Counted from the stretch's first letter, positions 1 through 7,536 are shown. The stretch: DNA of 7,645 bases from an uncultured Eubacteriales bacterium (GCA_900555525.1 USLP01000059.1:1-7645), one strand, 5' to 3'. Numbers and translations are program-made. The notes: generated by a model from the sequence alone, not told the origin.

Positions 1-435
1 TACCGCCGTAACAATCATTCCCGTTGAATCGTTTATAAGTACGCTCATAGTATTCGCATCCCATTTTACCAAATATCCGAAATTTTCGGCAACAAAGCGG
101 ACAGGCACAAAGGTTCTGCTCTGCGTTATTTCCGCAGGCACGTCAAGCTTTACCTCTTTTCCGTTCACAACCGCTACGTCATTGCCTATGGTAAGTATTA
201 TATTTGTATTGTCCTTTGACAAAAATACCGTCCGTGAGCTTTCGTTCCATGTAACCTTATAGCCGAGCTGTTCCGCCATTCTGACGGGTATAAGCGTTCT
301 GCCGTTTTCTATAAACGGCTGTACATCGCACGTTATTTCCTTGTCGTTATACAAAACCTTCACCGAATTATTACAAAATCCGACATTTGATAACAAAACG
401 ATAAAGAGCATTATAAATATTAATGTTTTCTTCAT
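1..435 (-). CDS. Secreted copper-amine-oxidase-like stalk-domain protein, 3' end outside window
   Basis: This reading frame starts at the ATG at 435-433 and stays open for 145 codons to the window edge, so only the N-terminal part is visible. Residues 1-21 look like a Sec signal peptide: MKK, a hydrophobic stretch (LIFIMLFIVLL), then SNVGFC. C21 lacks a proper lipobox, so I do not call a lipoprotein. Residues 26-136 match the copper amine oxidase N-terminal-like (stalk) domain common in secreted clostridial proteins. It contains two copies of a beta-alpha-beta unit: one around GRTLIPVRMAEQLGYKVTW (45-63) and one around SRTFVPVRFVAENFGYLVKW (106-125). In this family the domain is a non-catalytic surface or wall-associated module fused to varied C-terminal enzymes, so the function cannot be told here. 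The gene starts 8 bases after ruvB and appears cotranscribed with it. Its ribosome binding site lies in the last ruvB codons. Confidence 0.85.
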   Translation of the reverse strand, partial: MKKTLIFIMLFIVLLSNVGFCNNSVKVLYNDKEITCDVQPFIENGRTLIPVRMAEQLGYKVTWNESSRTVFLSKDNTNIILTIGNDVAVVNGKEVKLDVPAEITQSRTFVPVRFVAENFGYLVKWDANTMSVLINDSTGMIVTAV

Positions 436-443
436 TTTTATAA

Positions 444-1493
444 TTATTCCTTTCCTTGTAAATCAAACAGCGTTGCTTGTCCGCCGCCGTTTTTCATATC
501 CTCGGCATACGGGACATGAAAATAGTCGTAGCACAATTTTGTCAGACATCTGCCCCTCGGAGTTCTTTGTATAAAACCAAGCTGGAGCAAATACGGCTCG
601 TACACGTCTTCTATAGTGTTCGTATCCTCGCCCGTCGTTGCGGCAAGCGTATCAAGTCCGACAGGTCCGCCGCCGAATATTTCCATCATAGCCTTAAGCA
701 TTGCTTTATCCGTTCTGTCAAGTCCGATTTTGTCTATTTCGAGCATAGAAAGCGCCATATCGGCAGTTTTTTCGTTTACGTTTCCGTCCGCTTTAACCTC
801 GGCAAAATCACGCACTCGGCGAAGAAGTCTGTTTGCTATTCTCGGCGTACCTCTCGAACGTCTTGCTATTTCCTTTGCTCCGCTGTCCGCAATATCCACA
901 CCCAAAATATGCGCCGAGCGCTTAACTATTTCAAAAAGCTGTTCGGGTGTATAAAGCTCAAGTCTCTGCAAGACCCCGAAACGGTCTCTTAAAGGAGACG
1001 TTAAACTTCCTGCTTTTGTTGTCGCACCGATTAATGTAAATTTAGGTAAATCAAGCCTTATGCTTCTTGCCGCAGGACCTTTTCCTATTATAATATCGAG
1101 CGCAAAATCCTCCATTGCGGGATAGAGTATTTCCTCAACGCTTTTTGACAAGCGGTGAATTTCATCGATAAAAAGAACATCGTTTTCACTTAAGTTCGTA
1201 AGTATAGCCGCCAAGTCGCCGGGTTTTTCTATCGCAGGACCCGACGTTATTCTCAAATTTACGTTAAGTTCGTTTGCGATGATATTCGCAAGCGTTGTTT
1301 TTCCCAAGCCGGGAGGCCCGTACAGCAAACAGTGATCCAAGCTTTCGTTTCTCTTCTTTGCCTCTTCTATGAAAATTTTTAGATTTTCCTTAACCTTTGT
1401 CTGACCTATGTATTCATCAAGGGTTTTGGGGCGCAGGCTGAGCTCCGCATCGTCATTCATTAGATTCGGCGTTATTATTCTTTCTTCTTCCAT
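444..1493 (-). CDS. ruvB: Holliday junction branch migration ATPase RuvB
   Basis: RuvB is the AAA+ motor that forms hexameric rings on either side of the RuvA-bound Holliday junction and drives branch migration by ATP hydrolysis. The 349 residues match the usual family length (about 330-350). Visible motifs in order are: EYIGQ (27-31) near the N-terminus; Walker [10 protein letters not shown] (59-67); Walker [11 protein letters not shown] (106-115) with D110-E111; sensor 1 IGATTKAG (155-162); the arginine-finger region PLRDRFG (167-173); sensor 2 GTPR (215-218); and the winged-helix signature QRTPRGR (309-315). All key residues are present. The start at 1493 is preceded by AAAGGAG at 8 bases' spacing. 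The gene lies 13 bases after ruvA and 8 bases before the stalk-domain gene, so it is an internal operon gene. Confidence 0.98.
   Translation of the reverse strand: MEEERIITPNLMNDDAELSLRPKTLDEYIGQTKVKENLKIFIEEAKKRNESLDHCLLYGPPGLGKTTLANIIANELNVNLRITSGPAIEKPGDLAAILTNLSENDVLFIDEIHRLSKSVEEILYPAMEDFALDIIIGKGPAARSIRLDLPKFTLIGATTKAGSLTSPLRDRFGVLQRLELYTPEQLFEIVKRSAHILGVDIADSGAKEIARRSRGTPRIANRLLRRVRDFAEVKADGNVNEKTADMALSMLEIDKIGLDRTDKAMLKAMMEIFGGGPVGLDTLAATTGEDTNTIEDVYEPYLLQLGFIQRTPRGRCLTKLCYDYFHVPYAEDMKNGGGQATLFDLQGKE
447..457 (-). promoter_or_regulatory. Ribosome binding site of the stalk-domain gene inside the end of ruvB
   Basis: On the minus strand the last ruvB codons read AAGGAAAGGAA just before the TAA stop. 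The second AAGGAA ends 11 bases before the ATG at 435. This supports that start codon and suggests translational coupling to ruvB. Confidence 0.6.
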
Positions 1494-1506
1494 GTGCCTT
1501 TCTCCT

Positions 1507-2103
1507 TTATATAATACTCATTTTTTTGAGTGCGGCTTTTATAATATCTTCAAGATTATCCGCGTCATTCTTAACGCTGTCAACCGCCTGTTTGGAATCT
1601 GCGGCGCTGTAGCCCAAAACCATAAGGGCATTAACAGCCTCAGACACAAAATCGTCCGCCATACTTACTATATTACCGTTTGTTTGTGTAATTTCTGTTA
1701 AATCGACGCTTTTGAGTTTATCCTTAAGCTCAACAATTATTTTTTCCGCCAGTTTTTTGCCGACGCCTTTCGCTTTTGTTATGCTTTTCGGCTCCTGCAT
1801 AACCACACTCATGGCAAATTCCGACGGAGTGAGCGCAGACAAAATCGCAGCTGCCGCCTTTGGTCCCACTCCCGAAACGCCGATAAGCATTTTAAACGTT
1901 GAAAGTTCCTCCTCCGTATCAAAGCCGTAAAGCATGAGCGAATCCTCTTTTACGCTTAAATATGTATAGAGCGTACATTCCTCGTTATTTTTTAATCTTG
2001 CAAGCGTTTGCGAGGACGAAAACACTCTGTAGCCCACTCCGCCTGCCGTGATTACCGCAAAATCTTCTTTTATGTGTACCCTGCCTGTTATACTGTAATA
2101 CAT
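1507..2103 (-). CDS. ruvA: Holliday junction DNA-binding protein RuvA
   Basis: RuvA tetramers bind the four-way junction in a flat square and recruit RuvB. The 198 residues are a normal length. Domain I is an OB-fold (about 1-62) starting MYYSITGRV. It includes the acidic pin E53-D54 in [11 protein letters not shown], which in E. coli RuvA (E55, D56) sits at the crossover centre and separates strands. Domain II carries two helix-hairpin-helix motifs, [13 protein letters not shown] (75-87) and [12 protein letters not shown] (111-122). A variable linker follows. Domain III (about 151-195, [20 protein letters not shown]) is the RuvB-contacting part. The ATG directly follows the ruvC TAA stop with no spacer, and its AAAGGAAG site lies inside the 3' end of ruvC, so translation of the two is probably coupled. 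Confidence 0.98.
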   Translation of the reverse strand: MYYSITGRVHIKEDFAVITAGGVGYRVFSSSQTLARLKNNEECTLYTYLSVKEDSLMLYGFDTEEELSTFKMLIGVSGVGPKAAAAILSALTPSEFAMSVVMQEPKSITKAKGVGKKLAEKIIVELKDKLKSVDLTEITQTNGNIVSMADDFVSEAVNALMVLGYSAADSKQAVDSVKNDADNLEDIIKAALKKMSII

Positions 2104-2592
2104 TTATCTTCTTCCTTTCTTTATTAATTCCATAATATTATTGTAGCCTGCGTTATTCGTATGACAAATTGCGATTGCAAGTGCGTCCGCAACATCGTCG
2201 GGCTTCGGAACGGCTTCAAGGTTCAAAAGCGTTTTCACCATTTTCTGCACCTGCTGTTTTTCCGCCTGCTTTACCTGAAGCGGTGTATATTCATAAATAT
2301 TCACTCCATACATTTGGCAAGAAAGAAGTATAACTCCCCTCGCCTGCGCCACTCCTATTGCCGTTGTTGTGTTTGTGTTAAAAAACATCTGTTCTATGGC
2401 GACCGCGTCGGGCTTTATCTCCTCAAGCCAAATATTCATTAAATTGAATATTTCATGCAAACGCTTGGGAAGTTCGTCGTGCGATGATGTTTCTATCTTG
2501 CCGTACTTCACCGTTTTATAGCGGTTTGCGTTGTATTCTATGGCTCCCATACCGATAAGAGCATAACCGGGGTCAATACCCAAAATACGCAT
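2104..2592 (-). CDS. ruvC: Holliday junction resolvase RuvC, with an internal seven-residue deletion
   Basis: RuvC is the dimeric RNase H-fold endonuclease that cuts Holliday junctions symmetrically. The four acidic catalytic positions are visible: D7 in GIDPG, E67 in AIEQMF, and D133 and D136 in [10 protein letters not shown], followed by AICH. F70 matches the E. coli F69 that stacks into the junction. The oddity is at 102-117: the sequence reads YTPLQVKQA then EKQQVQKM. RuvC proteins I know carry about seven more residues here (of the type VVGYGRA) between VKQA and the following D/E-K. The lysines matching E. coli K107 and K118 (here K108 and K112) are thus 4 apart rather than 11. The frame is intact and the rest looks normal. 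Activity may be altered; this cannot be judged from sequence alone. It is the first gene of the ruv operon. The start has an AAAAGGAAT site about 9-12 bases upstream. Confidence 0.95.
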   Translation of the reverse strand: MRILGIDPGYALIGMGAIEYNANRYKTVKYGKIETSSHDELPKRLHEIFNLMNIWLEEIKPDAVAIEQMFFNTNTTTAIGVAQARGVILLSCQMYGVNIYEYTPLQVKQAEKQQVQKMVKTLLNLEAVPKPDDVADALAIAICHTNNAGYNNIMELIKKGRR

Positions 2593-2638
2593 TTTTTATC
2601 ATTCCTTTTAAAATTTTTTCATTTTTTTTAAAAAAATA

Positions 2639-2656
2639 CTTGCATTTTTATAAATT
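2639..2656 (+). promoter_or_regulatory. Candidate ArgR operator (ARG box) overlapping the argG -35
   Basis: The 18 bases CTTGCATTTTTATAAATT match, in reverse orientation, the Bacillus-type ARG box as I remember it (CATGAATAAAAATGCAAG) at about 15 of 18 positions. It covers the argG -35, where a bound ArgR/AhrC hexamer would block transcription when arginine is plentiful. A second partial match ending in AAATGCAAG (2706-2714) sits at the argG ribosome binding site. The match is to a recalled consensus in AT-rich DNA. No arginine regulator gene is visible here. Confidence 0.5.
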
Positions 2657-2668
2657 TTGTTGTATAAT
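2640..2668 (+). promoter_or_regulatory. Predicted sigma-A promoter of argGH
   Basis: TTGCAT (2640-2645) and a perfect TATAAT (2663-2668) are separated by 17 bases. The predicted start is near 2676, about 39 bases before the argG ATG. Immediately upstream is a run of eight T followed by seven A (2622-2636), which resembles an UP element or intrinsically bent DNA that could raise promoter strength. Confidence 0.75.
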
Positions 2669-2684
2669 TATATCTACAAAATAT

Positions 2685-2713
2685 ATTATAACACATTTTA
2701 AGGAGAAATGCAA
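2685..2713 (-). promoter_or_regulatory. Predicted sigma-A promoter of ruvCAB operon
   Basis: On the minus strand, TTGCAT (2713-2708) and a perfect TATAAT (2690-2685) are separated by 17 bases. The predicted start is near 2677, giving a ruvC leader of about 85 bases. The -35 lies between the argG ribosome binding site and the argG ATG. A weaker alternative is TGTGTT (2695-2690) with TATAAT (2672-2667). Either choice points this promoter directly at the argG promoter. Confidence 0.6.
2700..2705 (+). promoter_or_regulatory. argG ribosome binding site, decides start at 2715
   Basis: AAGGAG lies 9 bases before the ATG at 2715. A nearer ATG at 2708 is out of frame, and the in-frame TTG at 2640 falls in the promoter -35, so 2715 is the start. 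Confidence 0.85.
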
Positions 2714-2714
2714 G

Positions 2715-3920
2715 ATGAAAGAGAAAGTTATTTTAGCTTATTCGGGAGGACTTGACACCTCCATCATTATTCCGTGGTTAAAAGAGAACTATGATTACGA
2801 TGTAATCGCTGTCTGCGGCGACGTCGGACAGGGTAAGGAAACAGACGGACTTGTGGAAAAAGCAATTAAAACGGGCGCTTCAAAATGCTATATCGAGGAT
2901 TTGAGAGAAGACTATGTTAAAAATTACATATATCCTACGGTAAAAGCAGGCGCAGTATACGAAGGCAAATACCTTTTGGGAACTTCTCATGCAAGACCCT
3001 GTATTGCAAAACGTCTTGTTGAGATTGCGAAAAAAGAAGGCGCTACGGCTATATGCCACGGCGCAACGGGCAAAGGAAACGACCAGGTTCGTTTTGAGCT
3101 TACTATAAAAGCGCTCGCTCCCGAAATGAAAATTATCGCACCTTGGAGAATTTGGGATATAAAATCGAGAGAACAGGAAATCGAATATGCGGAAGCAAGA
3201 AATATTCCTATTCCCGTAAGCAAGGAAGATAACTACAGCATGGACAGAAACGTATGGCATCTTTCTCACGAGGGCTTGGATTTGGAAGACCCGTGGAACG
3301 AGCCGAAGTTTGACAATATGCTGAAGCTTATGACAACTCCCGAAAAAGCTCCCGACACACCCGAATATGTTGAAATCGAGTTTGTAAAAGGCGAAGCTGT
3401 TAAGGTAAACGGCGAAGCGCTCTCACCTTTAGGCGTTGTTGAAAAATTAAACGAGCTCGGCGGCAAAAACGGTATCGGTATTGACGACATAGTTGAAAAC
3501 CGTTTGGTTGGTATGAAATCGAGAGGCGTTTATGAAACTCCCGGCGGAAAAATCCTTTACTATGCGCACAGAGAGCTTGAATATTTATGCTTGGACAAGC
3601 AGACCTTCCACCAGAAAGAAACCTTGGCTGTTAAATTCGGCGAACTTGTTTATGACGGCTGCTGGTTTACTCCTTTAAGAGAAGCTTTGAGCGCGTTCGT
3701 GGATAAAACGCAGGAAACCGTTACGGGTACTGTAAGACTTAAACTCTACAAGGGCAACATAATGTCCGCAGGTTCAAAATCTCCGTATTCGCTCTATTCG
3801 GAGGATTACGCAACATTCTCCGAGGACGAGGTTTACAATCAGAAAGACGCAGAGGGCTTTATCAATCTGTTCGGACTTCCGATTAAGATGCACGCTCTTA
3901 TGGTTGAAAAGAATAAATAA
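2715..3920 (+). CDS. argG: Argininosuccinate synthase
   Basis: ArgG condenses citrulline and aspartate with ATP to form argininosuccinate, AMP and pyrophosphate in the cytoplasm. It is the penultimate step of arginine synthesis. From the ATG at 2715 the protein has 401 residues, the usual family length. The N-terminal PP-loop for ATP is AYSGGLDTS (8-16). Other family motifs are THE GTSHARP-type segment (89-95, around H92), GNDQVRFE (121-128), [13 protein letters not shown] (175-187), and the C-terminal oligomerisation region including [13 protein letters not shown] (356-368). All look intact. The start was set by the AAGGAG site rather than by the longest open frame, which would run back into the promoter. 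argH follows after 23 bases with no terminator, so the two are cotranscribed. A candidate ArgR box suggests repression by arginine. Confidence 0.98.
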   Translation: MKEKVILAYSGGLDTSIIIPWLKENYDYDVIAVCGDVGQGKETDGLVEKAIKTGASKCYIEDLREDYVKNYIYPTVKAGAVYEGKYLLGTSHARPCIAKRLVEIAKKEGATAICHGATGKGNDQVRFELTIKALAPEMKIIAPWRIWDIKSREQEIEYAEARNIPIPVSKEDNYSMDRNVWHLSHEGLDLEDPWNEPKFDNMLKLMTTPEKAPDTPEYVEIEFVKGEAVKVNGEALSPLGVVEKLNELGGKNGIGIDDIVENRLVGMKSRGVYETPGGKILYYAHRELEYLCLDKQTFHQKETLAVKFGELVYDGCWFTPLREALSAFVDKTQETVTGTVRLKLYKGNIMSAGSKSPYSLYSEDYATFSEDEVYNQKDAEGFINLFGLPIKMHALMVEKNK

Positions 3921-3943
3921 TTTATACGAAAGGCGAGAAAAAT

Positions 3944-5314
3944 ATGAAGCTTTGGGGCGGCAGATTTTCAAAAGATACGGATAAGGCTGTTGATGATTTC
4001 AACAGCTCCATATCCTTTGACTGCAAAATGTTTGAAGAAGATATACAAGGAAGCATTGCGCACGTAACAATGCTCGGAAAGCAAAAGATAATTCCCGAAG
4101 AAAATGCGAAAAAAATTGCCGATGAGCTGAAGAACATTCTTTCGGACATCAAAGACGGAAAAATCGAATTTTCGGAGGATGCGGAAGATATTCACATGAA
4201 TATCGAAACGATACTTACCGAGCGTTTGGGTAAAATCGGCAAACAACTTCACACAGGCAGAAGCCGTAATGACCAGGTTGCGCTCGATGTCAGAATGTAT
4301 GCAAAAAAAGCCAATCTCGATATAAGAGAAAAGCTGAAAGCTCTTATGAACACTCTTATTACTCTTTCCGAGGAGCATAAAAGTACGGTCATGAGCGGAT
4401 ATACTCATCTGCAAAAGGCTCAGCCGATTACGTTCGGGCATCATCTTATGGCATATTTTCAGATGTTCAAAAGAGATTATGAGCGTCTTTGCGACTGCTA
4501 TGAAAGAACAGACTATATGCCTTTGGGTTCGGGTGCGCTTGCAGGTACAACATATCCGCTTGACAGGCATTACACGGCGGAGCTTCTCGGCTTTTCCCAC
4601 GTAACGGAAAACAGCCTTGACGGTGTTTCGGACAGGGATTTTGTCGCCGAATTTATATTTGACATGTCGCTTATTATGACGCATCTTTCAAGATTTTCGG
4701 AGGAAATCATTCTTTGGTGTTCCGACGAATTTTCGTTCATACGCCTGGACGACGCGTATTCGACGGGCTCAAGCATTATGCCTCAAAAGAAAAATCCCGA
4801 TATTGCGGAATTAACACGCGGAAAAACAGGACGTGTATACGGCGACTTAACGGCAATCCTAACCGTTTTGAAAGGTATTCCGCTTGCATACAACAAGGAT
4901 ATGCAGGAGGATAAGGAAACGCTTTTCGACGCTTACGATACTGTAAAAATGTGTATTCCGATATTTGCGAAAATGCTTGAAACCATGACCGTGCGTAAGG
5001 ACAAAATGCGAAACGGCGCAAAGGGCGGATTTACAAATGCCACCGACGCCGCAGATTATCTCGTGAAAAAGGGCGTGCCTTTCAGAGACGCTCACAGAAT
5101 AATCGGCGAAATGGTAAGCGACTGCATTGCGGATAATATAAGCCTTGAGGAAATTCCTTTGGAAAAGCTCAAAAAATATTCGCCTCTTATAGAAGATGAC
5201 TATTTTAACGCTATTGCGCTCGATACGTGCGTAAACGAACGTAAGGTATACGGCGCTCCTGCCGCAATAGATACTGCAATCGGCAACGCAAAAGCCTTTT
5301 TGCAAAGCATATAA
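3944..5314 (+). CDS. argH: Argininosuccinate lyase
   Basis: ArgH splits argininosuccinate into arginine and fumarate, completing arginine synthesis. It belongs to the fumarase/aspartase superfamily and works as a homotetramer whose active sites are built from several subunits. The 456 residues match the family length. The N-terminus LWGGRF (3-8) is typical. The three superfamily signature regions are HTGRSRNDQ (103-111), [10 protein letters not shown] (152-161, with H155) and the flexible catalytic loop [12 protein letters not shown] (275-286, with the catalytic serine). The C-terminal lyase domain is present (for example [14 protein letters not shown], 371-384). A GAAAGGCGAG site lies about 7 bases before the ATG. 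The gene forms an operon with argG. The first terminator-like hairpin downstream is at 5378-5417, past the next promoter. Confidence 0.98.
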   Translation: MKLWGGRFSKDTDKAVDDFNSSISFDCKMFEEDIQGSIAHVTMLGKQKIIPEENAKKIADELKNILSDIKDGKIEFSEDAEDIHMNIETILTERLGKIGKQLHTGRSRNDQVALDVRMYAKKANLDIREKLKALMNTLITLSEEHKSTVMSGYTHLQKAQPITFGHHLMAYFQMFKRDYERLCDCYERTDYMPLGSGALAGTTYPLDRHYTAELLGFSHVTENSLDGVSDRDFVAEFIFDMSLIMTHLSRFSEEIILWCSDEFSFIRLDDAYSTGSSIMPQKKNPDIAELTRGKTGRVYGDLTAILTVLKGIPLAYNKDMQEDKETLFDAYDTVKMCIPIFAKMLETMTVRKDKMRNGAKGGFTNATDAADYLVKKGVPFRDAHRIIGEMVSDCIADNISLEEIPLEKLKKYSPLIEDDYFNAIALDTCVNERKVYGAPAAIDTAIGNAKAFLQSI

Positions 5315-5324
5315 AACAAAAAAA

Positions 5325-5344
5325 TTGTCAAAACCACTTGACAA
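5325..5344. repeat. Perfect 7-bp inverted repeat over the U32 promoter -35
   Basis: TTGTCAA (5325-5331) and TTGACAA (5338-5344) are perfect inverted copies around a 6-base centre. The right arm contains the -35 TTGACA. It could be a repressor operator. Read on the minus strand it is a weak stem followed by seven T, so it might also stop antisense transcription. It is not a plus-strand terminator for argH because no T-run follows. Confidence 0.4.
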
Positions 5345-5366
5345 AATCAAAAATTCATATTATAAT
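5338..5366 (+). promoter_or_regulatory. Perfect-consensus sigma-A promoter of the U32 gene
   Basis: TTGACA (5338-5343), a 17-base spacer and TATAAT (5361-5366) match the vegetative consensus at every position. The predicted start is near 5373, about 97 bases before the downstream ATG. A match this complete suggests strong constitutive initiation unless it is restrained by an operator or by the hairpin that follows. Confidence 0.85.
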
Positions 5367-5377
5367 ATTTGTTAATA

Positions 5378-5417
5378 AAAATAACTGCTGTCTTTTGGCT
5401 GAGAGAGCAGTTATTTT
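5378..5417 (+). terminator. Long hairpin at the 5' end of the U32 leader, terminator-like
   Basis: AAAATAACTGCT (5378-5389) pairs perfectly with AGCAGTTATTTT (5406-5417), a 12-bp stem. Past one G-G mismatch, TCTT (5391-5394) pairs with GAGA (5401-5404) around the loop TTGGCT. The A-run before and T-rich stretch after (TTATTTTACTTTT) fit an intrinsic terminator for argGH or an attenuator. It starts only about 5 bases after the predicted transcription start of the U32 promoter. It may therefore instead be a 5'-stabilising stem-loop, or give a very short RNA. The sequence alone cannot decide. Confidence 0.6.
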
Positions 5418-5454
5418 ACTTTTACAGTAAATACATTTTGTGTTTGTACAAACG

Positions 5455-5460
5455 AAAGGA
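5455..5460 (+). promoter_or_regulatory. U32 gene ribosome binding site, decides start at 5470
   Basis: AAAGGA lies 9 bases before the ATG at 5470, and the protein from there begins with the family's usual MKILSPAGS. The upstream in-frame GTG at 5440 has no such site. Confidence 0.85.
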
Positions 5461-5469
5461 AAAAATCAT

Positions 5470-7536
5470 ATGAAAATTTTGTCGCCCGCAGGGTCTTACG
5501 ATGCGGTTTTATCCGCCGTTAAATTCGGAGCGGATGCCGTTTATCTCGGACTTTCTGACTTTTCCGCAAGAAAAAATGCAAAAAACTTCACCCCCGACGA
5601 GCTTGAAAAAGCAGTAAAACATTGCAAAAAAAGAGGTGTTGAGGTTTTTGCGGCGGTAAACACGCTGATATACGAAAATGAAATTATGTCTGCCGCACGT
5701 GCCGTAAAAACTGCGGCAAATGCAGGCGTTACGGGAATTATCGTGCAGGACTGGGCAGTTTATGACATTATAAAGCGTATTGCGCCAGATATAAAAATCG
5801 TCGCTTCCACGCAGATGACCGTAAACAACGTATATGGTGTAAGGCTCTTGGAAAAATACGGCTTTGATACCGTTGTTCTCCCCCGTGAGCTTACAAAAGC
5901 GCAGATAAAAGAAATAAGCGACAGAACGGATATAAATATAGAAATTTTTTGTCACGGCGCACTTTGCGTTTGCTATTCGGGGCAGTGCTATTTTTCAAGC
6001 TTCATCGGCGCAAGAAGCGGAAACCGCGGACTTTGCGCACAGCCGTGCCGTATGATGTATGAATATAAAAGCAAAAAAGGCTACTTTTTGTCCCCCAAGG
6101 ATTTATCGCTCGTTCACAATCTGCGTGAAGTAGGCGAAAGCGGAGCGGACGTTATCAAAATTGAGGGACGTTTAAAAAGCGAATACTACACCGCCGCCGT
6201 TACGGACGTTTACAGACGCACGCTTGACAGCGGACACGCTCCGAGCGAGGAAGATGCCGCTATCCTAAACGCTTCGTTTATGCGCGGCGGATATACGGCA
6301 GGCTATTTCAAAGGAATAAAAAACGGTGCGCTTTTCAACTACAAAAAACGTGAAAATCCGTATTCCGACGATACAAAAAAGCTTGAAAAGCATTATTCGG
6401 ATCTACTCCGTCAGTCGGGCGATTATTACAAAACGCCCGCAAATCTTTCGGTAACTTTTCAAAAAGATTATTCCATAAGCGTAGAATATGAATATTTGGG
6501 ACAAATCCGCTCGTTTGTGTCGTCTGTCAAGGCGGAAAAAGCGAATAACGCGCCGTTAAATGCCGAAAAGGTCAGCGCACAGCTTTCAAAAACAGGCTCG
6601 GAACCGTTCTATTTTGAAAATATCAATGTTAATTTTGAAGTTTCAGATCCGTTTTTAAGCGTTTCGGGGCTTAACAACATCAGAAGAGAAATAAGCGCCG
6701 ATATGGACGAAATGCTGAATGTTAAACCGAATATCGGTAATTTCAGTTATAATTTGACCCGCCGAAAAGCCGCCGAGAATATTGAGGTTTTTGCAACGGT
6801 AAGACCGGCACAGCAGTTAAAATGGATAAGAGAAAAACAGCCCGACACGCTTATTTTTGCACGGCGGACAGCGTTAGAGGAATATGAAACAAAATACGGA
6901 AAACTCACAAACGTCGGACTTCGGTGCGAGCGTATTCCCGATGAGAAAAGTCTTAATGACGACAAAACTTTTCTGCTTTCTCACCCCGAAATTACAAAGG
7001 TTATGGCAGGCACTTTGGGCGCCGCCGCAAAATTTAAGGATAAATATGAAATATACGGCGATTTCACGCTTAATATAACAAATTCCATAGCGTCGGAATT
7101 TTACAGTAACGAGGGTGTAAAATCGCAGACGGTAAGCGTTGAATTAAACCTGAAAAACATAAAAGATATGGGAAACACAACGGCAAAGCTTAACGCTTTG
7201 GCATACGGAAGCGTTCCGCTGATGGTTACGGAAAGCTGTATAAAATCGGCTGTCAAAAACGGTTGTACAAATGAACCGATAACGATAACGGACAGAAAAA
7301 ACGAAGAATTTGTTATTGCGTGTGAAAGCTGTTCAAAGAACGAAATTTATAATTCATATCCGATAATTATGACGGATAAGCTTGACGATATAAAAAATGC
7401 GGGAATAAGCACAATACGTCTTGACTTTGTTTTTGAAAACAAGGCACAAACCGAAGAAATCCTCATGTGCGTAAGCGCACATATTAATCCGCTTACCAAA
7501 TTCACAAGAGGTCATTTCTACCGCGGCGCATTGTAA
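5470..7536 (+). CDS. U32 family protein, RlhA-like (23S rRNA cytidine hydroxylase type)
   Basis: The 688-residue protein belongs to the long U32 'peptidase' group that includes E. coli RlhA (YdcP), which makes 5-hydroxycytidine at position 2501 of 23S rRNA. The peptidase name is historical for this branch. Residues 1-240 form the U32 barrel, opening MKILSPAGSYDAVLSAVKFG. The signature EIFCHGALCVCYSGQCYFSS (158-177) and CAQPCR (189-194) supply C166, C173, C189 and C193, the four cysteines likely to hold an iron-sulfur cluster. VIKIEGRLKS (228-237) is also typical. The middle (about 320-420) fits a DUF3656-like region. The C-terminal part (about 436-688) looks like a second, divergent barrel (GDFTLNITNS, 530-539) with C590, C599, C618 and C621, ending TRGHFYRGAL. 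The cytoplasmic RNA-modification role is inferred from family. Regulation is probably from its own strong promoter and hairpin leader. Confidence 0.9.
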   Translation: MKILSPAGSYDAVLSAVKFGADAVYLGLSDFSARKNAKNFTPDELEKAVKHCKKRGVEVFAAVNTLIYENEIMSAARAVKTAANAGVTGIIVQDWAVYDIIKRIAPDIKIVASTQMTVNNVYGVRLLEKYGFDTVVLPRELTKAQIKEISDRTDINIEIFCHGALCVCYSGQCYFSSFIGARSGNRGLCAQPCRMMYEYKSKKGYFLSPKDLSLVHNLREVGESGADVIKIEGRLKSEYYTAAVTDVYRRTLDSGHAPSEEDAAILNASFMRGGYTAGYFKGIKNGALFNYKKRENPYSDDTKKLEKHYSDLLRQSGDYYKTPANLSVTFQKDYSISVEYEYLGQIRSFVSSVKAEKANNAPLNAEKVSAQLSKTGSEPFYFENINVNFEVSDPFLSVSGLNNIRREISADMDEMLNVKPNIGNFSYNLTRRKAAENIEVFATVRPAQQLKWIREKQPDTLIFARRTALEEYETKYGKLTNVGLRCERIPDEKSLNDDKTFLLSHPEITKVMAGTLGAAAKFKDKYEIYGDFTLNITNSIASEFYSNEGVKSQTVSVELNLKNIKDMGNTTAKLNALAYGSVPLMVTESCIKSAVKNGCTNEPITITDRKNEEFVIACESCSKNEIYNSYPIIMTDKLDDIKNAGISTIRLDFVFENKAQTEEILMCVSAHINPLTKFTRGHFYRGAL

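Noticed and set aside
373..375. Cysteine 21 of the stalk-domain protein as a lipoprotein attachment site
   Set aside because: The residues before it are VGF rather than a lipobox of the L-A/S-G/A type, so a standard Sec signal is more likely.
477..992. Long plus-strand open frame opposite ruvB, and similar antisense frames opposite argG, argH and the U32 gene
   Set aside because: They lie wholly inside well-supported genes, have no recognisable domains, and their composition is what the complementary strand of coding DNA would give.
2640..2714. Extended argG start at TTG 2640 (25 extra residues)
   Set aside because: The extension coincides with the predicted promoter, has no ribosome binding site, and ArgG families start at the [16 protein letters not shown] N-terminus.
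5325..5344. Plus-strand terminator directly after argH
   Set aside because: The stem is AT-rich and short, and the following bases are AATCAAAAATTC with no T-run; the T-run lies on the other strand.
5390..5410. GGCTGAGAG in the U32 leader looks like part of a TPP riboswitch
   Set aside because: The rest of the TPP core (the CCTGATCTGG-like and GCGTAGGGA-like segments) is absent, and the bases form the tip and arm of a simple hairpin.
5440..5469. Extended U32 start at GTG 5440 (10 extra residues)
   Set aside because: No Shine-Dalgarno site precedes it, the good AAAGGA site would fall inside the coding region, and the family begins at MKILSPAGS.
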